Part shown: positions 59,324-64,000 of the stretch, one piece after another
Position numbering within the stretch: the first letter of the stretch is position 1
Layout: every line of letters begins with the position of its first letter
The notes under the pieces: generated by a model
Database searches by the model: none
What the model was told of the DNA's origin: nothing
The model's input: the letters and a program-made list of their open reading frames with translations, nothing else
Made by a program: the position numbers and the translations under genes
NCBI RefSeq assembly: GCF_030812475.1
Contig: NZ_JAUSSR010000001.1
Location: 1-64,000, forward strand
DNA length: 64,000 nt
Source of the DNA: Pseudomonas lini
GTDB taxonomy: Bacteria; Pseudomonadota; Gammaproteobacteria; Pseudomonadales; Pseudomonadaceae
Direction of reading: 5' to 3'

Positions 59324-60211
59324 TCAGCCCCGACGACGCAGTGCGTCGATGCGCTCTTCCAGCGGCGGGTGGCTCATGAACATGCGGGCAAACCCTTGCT
59401 TGATGCCACCGTTGATGCCGAAGGCATTCAGGGTGTCCGGCATGTGCACCGGCAGTCCCTGTTCCGCCCGCAGGCGTTGCAGGGCGCCGATCATTGCGCT
59501 GGTGCCAGCCAGGCGTGCACCGGCTTCGTCGGCACGAAATTCCCGTTTGCGCGAGAACCACATGACGATGGAGCTGGCGAGGATGCCCAGGACCAGTTCG
59601 GCGAAGATGGTCGCCACGTAGTAGGCGATGCCCTGGCCTTCTTCGTTCTTGAAGATCACTTTGTCGACAAAGTTGCCGATGATCCGTGCAAAGAACATCA
59701 CGAAGGTGTTCACCACGCCCTGGATCAGCGCCAGGGTGACCATGTCGCCATTGGCCACGTGGCCGATTTCGTGGGCCAGTACGGCCTTGACTTCATCCGG
59801 CGAAAATCGCTCGAGCAAGCCCTGGCTGACCGCGACCAGCGCGTCGTTCTTGTTCCAGCCGGTGGCGAAGGCGTTCGCCTCGTAGGCCGGGAAAATCCCG
59901 ACTTCCGGCATCTTGATCCCGGCTTCCCGGGACAATTGCTCAACGGTTTGCAGCAGCCATTGCTCGTGACGTGTGCGCGGCTGGGTGATGATCTGGGTGC
60001 TGGTGCTCATCTTCGCCATCCACTTGGAGATGAACAGCGAGAACAAGGAACCGGCGAAACCAAAGACCGCACAGAAAATCAGCAGCTGATTGAGGTTGAG
60101 ATCAACCCCGTTGGCCGCCATGAACCCGTTGAAGCCGAAAAGGCTCAGGGTGATGCTGGCAATCAGCACGACCGCCAGGTTAGTGGCCAAAAACAGCAGG
60201 ATGCGCATCAT
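59324..60211 (-). CDS. htpX: Membrane metalloprotease HtpX
   Basis: 295 residues. Hydrophobic helices at about 3-25 and 35-55 and two more near 155-210 flank the zinc site [10 protein letters not shown] (HExxH). The C-terminal conserved [18 protein letters not shown] is intact. HtpX cleaves misfolded inner-membrane proteins in cooperation with FtsH. It is first in its own transcript, with a good promoter 40 bases upstream of the ATG. Confidence 0.96.
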   Translation of the reverse strand: MMRILLFLATNLAVVLIASITLSLFGFNGFMAANGVDLNLNQLLIFCAVFGFAGSLFSLFISKWMAKMSTSTQIITQPRTRHEQWLLQTVEQLSREAGIKMPEVGIFPAYEANAFATGWNKNDALVAVSQGLLERFSPDEVKAVLAHEIGHVANGDMVTLALIQGVVNTFVMFFARIIGNFVDKVIFKNEEGQGIAYYVATIFAELVLGILASSIVMWFSRKREFRADEAGARLAGTSAMIGALQRLRAEQGLPVHMPDTLNAFGINGGIKQGFARMFMSHPPLEERIDALRRRG

Positions 60212-60256
60212 GGTTGTAGAAATCTCCTCATGCTAAAGATGTAGCGTACTGCGGGG

Positions 60257-60285
60257 TATATAAGGTGCTGCACCGGGCTATTCAA
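60257..60285 (-). promoter_or_regulatory. Promoter of htpX
   Basis: TTGAAT and TATATA on the minus strand are separated by exactly 17 bases, placing the start site about 40 bases before the ATG. I see no clear heat-shock (sigma-32) element. The rest of the 60212-60526 gap shows no gene. Confidence 0.7.
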
Positions 60286-60526
60286 CCAAGTGACTATTTC
60301 AAACTGTGTCCTACAGCAAGAGTCTAGCGGGTTGAAGGACATTTCCGACGCCGCCGGGGGGTGGGGATTGTCAGCCAATTGACCTCGCAGGCCCCGTCGT
60401 TGTTAGGCGCGAGCAAGCAACCTGTCTTCGGTCAGCCGCGGCAGGCGTGATGGAAGACAGGGCGCAAAGATATGTTGCTGAATCAATCACCCTGCGCTTC
60501 AGGACGCCCCGCTCGGTGATATTTGC

Positions 60527-61738
60527 TTATTGGCGATAGGACTTGAGGAAATTGCCGATACGTCCGATGGCCATGTCCAGGTCGTCTACCCGGGGCAGGG
60601 TCACGACCCGGAAATGGTCCGGCCATGGCCAGTTGAAGGCCGTGCCTTGCACCACCAGCAGCTTTTCGGAGAGCAGCAGGTCCAGCACGAATTTTTCGTC
60701 GTTGTGGATCGGGCAGACTTTCGGGTCGATCCGCGGGAAGGCATACAGTGCGCCCATCGGTTTGACGCAGCTCACACCCGGAATGTCGTTGAGAAGCTCC
60801 CAGGTACGGTTGCGCTGTTCCAGCAGGCGACCTTGCGGCAGCACCAGGTCATTGATGCTCTGATAACCGCCGAGGGCGGTCTGGATCGCATGCTGGCTCG
60901 GCACGTTGGCGCACAGGCGCATGTTGGCCAGCATGTCGATGCCTTCGATGTAGCTCTGGGCGTGGTGTTTCGGGCCGGAAATGGCGATCCAGCCGGAGCG
61001 GAATCCGGCCACGCGGTAGGACTTGGACAGGCCGTTGAACGTCAGGCACAGCAGGTCCGGCGCGAGCGAAGCGGTGCAGATGTGCACGGCATCGTCGTAC
61101 AGGATCTTGTCGTAGATTTCGTCGGAGAACACCACAAGGTTGTGCTGACGGGCCAGTTCCAGCATGCCCAGCAGGACTTCTTTTGAATACACGGCACCCG
61201 TCGGGTTGTTCGGGTTGATGATCACCAGCGCCTTGGTATTCGGGGTGATCTTGGCCTTGATGTCGGCCAGGTCCGGCCACCAGTTGGCCTGCTCGTCGCA
61301 CAGGTAATGCACCGGGTTGCCGCCCGACAGGCTCACCGCGGCGGTCCACAGCGGGTAGTCGGGGGCCGGCACCAGCACTTCGTCGCCATTGTTGAGCAGG
61401 GCCTGCATCGACATCACGATCAGCTCGGAAACGCCGTTGCCCAGGTAGATGTCTTCGATGCCGACGCCTTCCACCTGCTTTTGCTGGTAGTACTGCATGA
61501 CAGCCTTGCGGGCACTGAACAGGCCCTTGGAGTCGCTATAACCCTGGGCGGTTGGCAAGTTGCGGATCACGTCCTGGAGAATTTCGTCCGGCGCTTCGAA
61601 ACCAAAAGGCGCCGGGTTGCCGATGTTCAGCTTGAGGATGCGATGGCCTTCCTCTTCCAGGCGTTTGGCGTGCTTGAGCACTGGGCCGCGAATGTCGTAG
61701 CAGACGTTGGCGAGCTTGTTCGATTTGCTGACCTGCAT
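60527..61738 (-). CDS. alaA: Alanine-type aminotransferase AlaA
   Basis: 403 residues from ATG before QVSKSNKLANVCYDIRGPVL; the frame extends 53 codons up with no homology. LNIGNPAPFGFEAP and YSDSKGLFSARKAVMQYY are class I aminotransferase regions, VINPNNPTGAVYS the aspartate region, and the PLP lysine is in NGLSKSYRVAGFRSGW. The main physiological role is glutamate-pyruvate transamination. It is divergent from msrB; the gap holds both promoters. Confidence 0.93.
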   Translation of the reverse strand: MQVSKSNKLANVCYDIRGPVLKHAKRLEEEGHRILKLNIGNPAPFGFEAPDEILQDVIRNLPTAQGYSDSKGLFSARKAVMQYYQQKQVEGVGIEDIYLGNGVSELIVMSMQALLNNGDEVLVPAPDYPLWTAAVSLSGGNPVHYLCDEQANWWPDLADIKAKITPNTKALVIINPNNPTGAVYSKEVLLGMLELARQHNLVVFSDEIYDKILYDDAVHICTASLAPDLLCLTFNGLSKSYRVAGFRSGWIAISGPKHHAQSYIEGIDMLANMRLCANVPSQHAIQTALGGYQSINDLVLPQGRLLEQRNRTWELLNDIPGVSCVKPMGALYAFPRIDPKVCPIHNDEKFVLDLLLSEKLLVVQGTAFNWPWPDHFRVVTLPRVDDLDMAIGRIGNFLKSYRQ

Positions 61739-61963
61739 GGCGATGTGTTCCCGAAAATGAACGATCCAGGCGGCGTATGAACGACCGTGCTGGGAATCCT
61801 GCGTAAAACACAGGCCTGACGCCTTGTCATGCGGCACACATAAATCCGTTTGAATGCGCGTGGTCTGGCTGCCAGACTGGCGTTTGACGAGGCGCAATCA
61901 TACGTGCCGCCCGATCCGTGGAAAAGGTACAGATCGGGCTTTTTCAGCTGCTGAGGTGTGACA

Positions 61964-62359
61964 ATGGAAAAGTTGGAAAAAACCCTGGAAGAATGGAAGG
62001 CGATGCTCGATCCGGAGCAGTATAACGTTTGCCGCCTCAAGGGCACCGAACGGCCGTTTTCCGGCAAATACAATGACAGCAAGGTTGACGGCATTTTTCA
62101 CTGCATTTGCTGCAACGAGCCGCTGTTTGATTCCAAGACCAAGTTCGACTCCGGTTGCGGCTGGCCGAGTTTTTACGCGCCGATCGGCGACAGTGCCATG
62201 GTCGAGATCCGTGATGTCAGCCATGGGATGATTCGCACCGAGGTGGTTTGCGCCAAATGCGATGCGCACCTGGGGCATGTGTTCCCGGATGGTCCGCCGC
62301 CGACCGGGCTGCGGTATTGCATCAACTCGGTGTGCCTGGACCTGGTGCCGCGCGAGTAG
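61964..62359 (+). CDS. msrB: Peptide methionine-(R)-sulfoxide reductase MsrB
   Basis: 131 residues from ATG; a GTG two codons earlier is also in frame. Zinc pairs are CICC and CAKC, and the catalytic Cys is in [26 protein letters not shown] is the family signature. MsrB repairs methionine-R-sulfoxide in oxidised proteins. The gpx gene I expect next from P. aeruginosa is absent here and a REPIN and bglX follow instead. Confidence 0.96.
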   Translation: MEKLEKTLEEWKAMLDPEQYNVCRLKGTERPFSGKYNDSKVDGIFHCICCNEPLFDSKTKFDSGCGWPSFYAPIGDSAMVEIRDVSHGMIRTEVVCAKCDAHLGHVFPDGPPPTGLRYCINSVCLDLVPRE

Positions 62360-62377
62360 TACCGGGCCAGGCGATTT

Positions 62378-62465
62378 GTGTGCGGGCTTGCCCGCGATGA
62401 CGGCCTCACATTCGACATGGATGTTGAATGTGATGGCCTCATCGCGGGCAAGCCCGCTCCCACAG
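62378..62465. repeat. REPIN downstream of msrB
   Basis: GCGGGCTTGCCCGCGATGAC and inverse GATGGCCTCATCGCGGGCAAG with an inner ATTCGACAT/ATGTTGAAT extension. A subfamily (CTTGCCCGCGATGA) different from the others. Confidence 0.9.
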
Positions 62466-62485
62466 GTTTTGTGGCGTATGACTAA

Positions 62486-64000
62486 CTACAGCAGTTCAAA
62501 GCTTTGCTGCGTCACGTCCTGTGAATCCAGGCCGATCTGCACATTGAACTTGCCCGGTTCCGCGGCGTACTTGAGCCGGGCGTTGAAGAACTTCAGGTCG
62601 TCCTCGGTGATGGTGAAGTGCACCACTTTCTGTTCGCCGGCCTTGAGCATGATTTTCTGGAAGTTCTTCAGCTCCTTGACCGGTCGGATCATCGAGCCGG
62701 TCACGTCCTGGATGTACAACTGCACCACGGTTTCGCCGTCACGCTGGCCGGTGTTTTTCACCATGACGCTGGCGTCGAGCTTGCCGGTCTTGTTCAGCGT
62801 GGTCGAGGACAAGGCCATGTCGGTCAGGCTGAAGTGGGTGTAGCTCAAGCCGAAACCGAACGGGAACAGAGGCCCTGTGGTGTCATCGAAATACTGCGAG
62901 GTGTAGTTGCCCGGTTTGCCCGGTGTGAACGGCCGGCCAATGCTCAGGTGGTTGTAGTAAGTCGGAATCTGACCCACCGAGCGCGGGAAGGTGATCGGCA
63001 GTTTGCCCGAAGGGTTGTAGTCGCCGAACAGCACGTCGGCGATGGCGTTGCCGCCTTCGGTGCCGCTGAACCAGGTTTCCAGTATCGCGTCTGCCTGGTC
63101 CTTCTCTTCGAGAATCGACAGTGGGCGGCCGTTCATCAATACCAGCACCAGCGGTTTGCCCGTGGCTTTCAATGCCTTGATCAGCTCGCGCTGGTTGGCG
63201 GGGATGTTCAGGTCGGTGCGGCTCGACGACTCGTGGGACATGCCACGGGATTCGCCCACTGCCGCGACGACGACATCGGCATCCCTGGCGGCCTTCACGG
63301 CCTCGTCGATCAGCACTTGCGCCGAGCGCGGATCATCCACCACTTCCGGGGCATCGAAATTGAGGAAGTTCAGGTAGTCGAGGACTTTCCTGTCGCTGGT
63401 GATGTTGGCGCCACGGGCGTAGATCAGCGTCGACTGTGCGCCCAGCGCATGGGTCATGCCGTCGAACAGCGTCACCGATTGAGCCGGACGGCCCGCGGCC
63501 GCCCAACTGCCCATCATGTCGATCGGCGCCTTGGCCAGCGGTCCGACCAGGGCGATTTTCGCGGTTTTCTTCAACGGCAGGGTTTCACCCTGGTTCTTCA
63601 GCAATACCAGGCTGCGGCGCGCGACATCGCGGGCTTCGGCGCGGTGCAGGCGGCTGTCGGCGTAGGTGTCGGCCGGGTCATCCTCAGCCTTGCCGATGCG
63701 CAGGTACGGGTCCTTGAACAGGCCCATGTCGTACTTGGCGTCCAGTACGGCACGCACGGCATTGTCGATGTCGCTCTGCTGGATCTCGCCGGCCTTCAGC
63801 AGTCCTGGCAGTTCCTTGCCATAGAGCGTGTCGTTCATGCTCATGTGGATGCCGGCCTTGATGGCAAGCTTCGCGGCTTCGCGGCCGTCGCGGGCGACCC
63901 CGTGCTTGATCAATTCGAAAATCGCCCCGTGGTCGCTGACGGCCAGGCCCTTGAAGCCCCATTGCTTGCGCAGCAGGTCATTCATCAGCCAGGTGTCGGC
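62486..64000 (-). CDS. bglX: Periplasmic beta-glucosidase BglX (GH3), 3' part
   Basis: 504 residues of the C-terminal part; the gene runs off the window end at 64000. GFKGLAVSDHGAIFELIKHG holds the GH3 nucleophile Asp (SDH), and LRIGKAEDDPADTYADSRLHRAEARDVARRSLVLLKN starts the second domain. The last 130 residues (FGFGLSYTHFSLTDMAL) are a fibronectin-III-like domain typical of BglX. It hydrolyses beta-glucosides; it is periplasmic in known homologues, but the signal peptide lies outside the window. Confidence 0.95.
   Translation of the reverse strand, partial: ADTWLMNDLLRKQWGFKGLAVSDHGAIFELIKHGVARDGREAAKLAIKAGIHMSMNDTLYGKELPGLLKAGEIQQSDIDNAVRAVLDAKYDMGLFKDPYLRIGKAEDDPADTYADSRLHRAEARDVARRSLVLLKNQGETLPLKKTAKIALVGPLAKAPIDMMGSWAAAGRPAQSVTLFDGMTHALGAQSTLIYARGANITSDRKVLDYLNFLNFDAPEVVDDPRSAQVLIDEAVKAARDADVVVAAVGESRGMSHESSSRTDLNIPANQRELIKALKATGKPLVLVLMNGRPLSILEEKDQADAILETWFSGTEGGNAIADVLFGDYNPSGKLPITFPRSVGQIPTYYNHLSIGRPFTPGKPGNYTSQYFDDTTGPLFPFGFGLSYTHFSLTDMALSSTTLNKTGKLDASVMVKNTGQRDGETVVQLYIQDVTGSMIRPVKELKNFQKIMLKAGEQKVVHFTITEDDLKFFNARLKYAAEPGKFNVQIGLDSQDVTQQSFELL

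Noticed and set aside
60257-60330. Sigma-32 heat-shock promoter for htpX
   Set aside because: No CTTGAAA-N13-CCCCAT match was found; a sigma-70 promoter fits much better.

Overview
The window is a chromosomal segment from a Pseudomonas species, most likely of the P. fluorescens group. Evidence from the sequence: high-GC codon use; many REP/REPIN palindromes of the GAGCGAGCTTGCTCGCGA and GCTGGCTTGCCAGCGAAGGC types; Pseudomonas-type genes such as asnO/ngg, pap, rdgC, rbdA, undA and tpm; and gene orders I remember from P. aeruginosa (fumC to rbdA, the tRNA/prc/ABC-transporter block, htpX-alaA-msrB). Nearly everything looks like core genome. I see no prophage, integrase, insertion sequence or CRISPR array.

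Layout. 1-6.8 kb: the end of etfB and etfA, a periplasmic solute-binding protein, a DUF4398/OmpA lipoprotein pair, a MocR-type regulator, and small exported or metal-binding proteins. 6.86-7.67 kb: a gene-free long inverted repeat with a REPIN at its centre. 7.9-16 kb: an LtaS-type membrane sulfatase-fold enzyme, then a striking two-gene unit made of a 1380-residue exported beta-propeller/cytochrome/DUF1592-DUF1588-DUF1585 protein and a Tat-exported DUF1552 protein, with a lux-box-like palindrome upstream. 16-24 kb: DUF3309, an SDR, YnfA, CsrA, YheU, the three-gene NAGGN osmoprotectant operon (asnO, ngg, M42 peptidase), and a broken NEL-type ubiquitin-ligase effector tail. 24-36.8 kb: mnmC, pap, a thiolase, a DMT exporter, fumC, DUF2059, bolA, trhO, a DsbA-family protein and an MsbA-like ABC exporter.

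37-43 kb: rbdA (GGDEF/EAL), undA (1-undecene-forming diiron decarboxylase), an SMR exporter preceded by a guanidine-II riboswitch, a BASS transporter and rdgC. 43-47.4 kb: a duplicated tRNA-Val/tRNA-Asp pair, an FKBP lipoprotein, a YkvA protein with paired DnaA boxes upstream, and a small HTH/unknown/Sel1 operon. 47.7-57.6 kb: prc, a quinone oxidoreductase, a HAD phosphatase, and an ABC importer with a cytoplasmic phosphodiesterase-like enzyme, divergent from a UTRA regulator with DasR-like operator sequences. 57.6-64 kb: ygiD, tpm, htpX, alaA, msrB and the 3' part of bglX.

The most unusual content is the planctomycete-style exported redox pair at 10.5-16 kb. The clearest regulatory RNA is the guanidine-II riboswitch at 40.74-40.79 kb. 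Family assignments come from motifs read by eye; no database search was possible.
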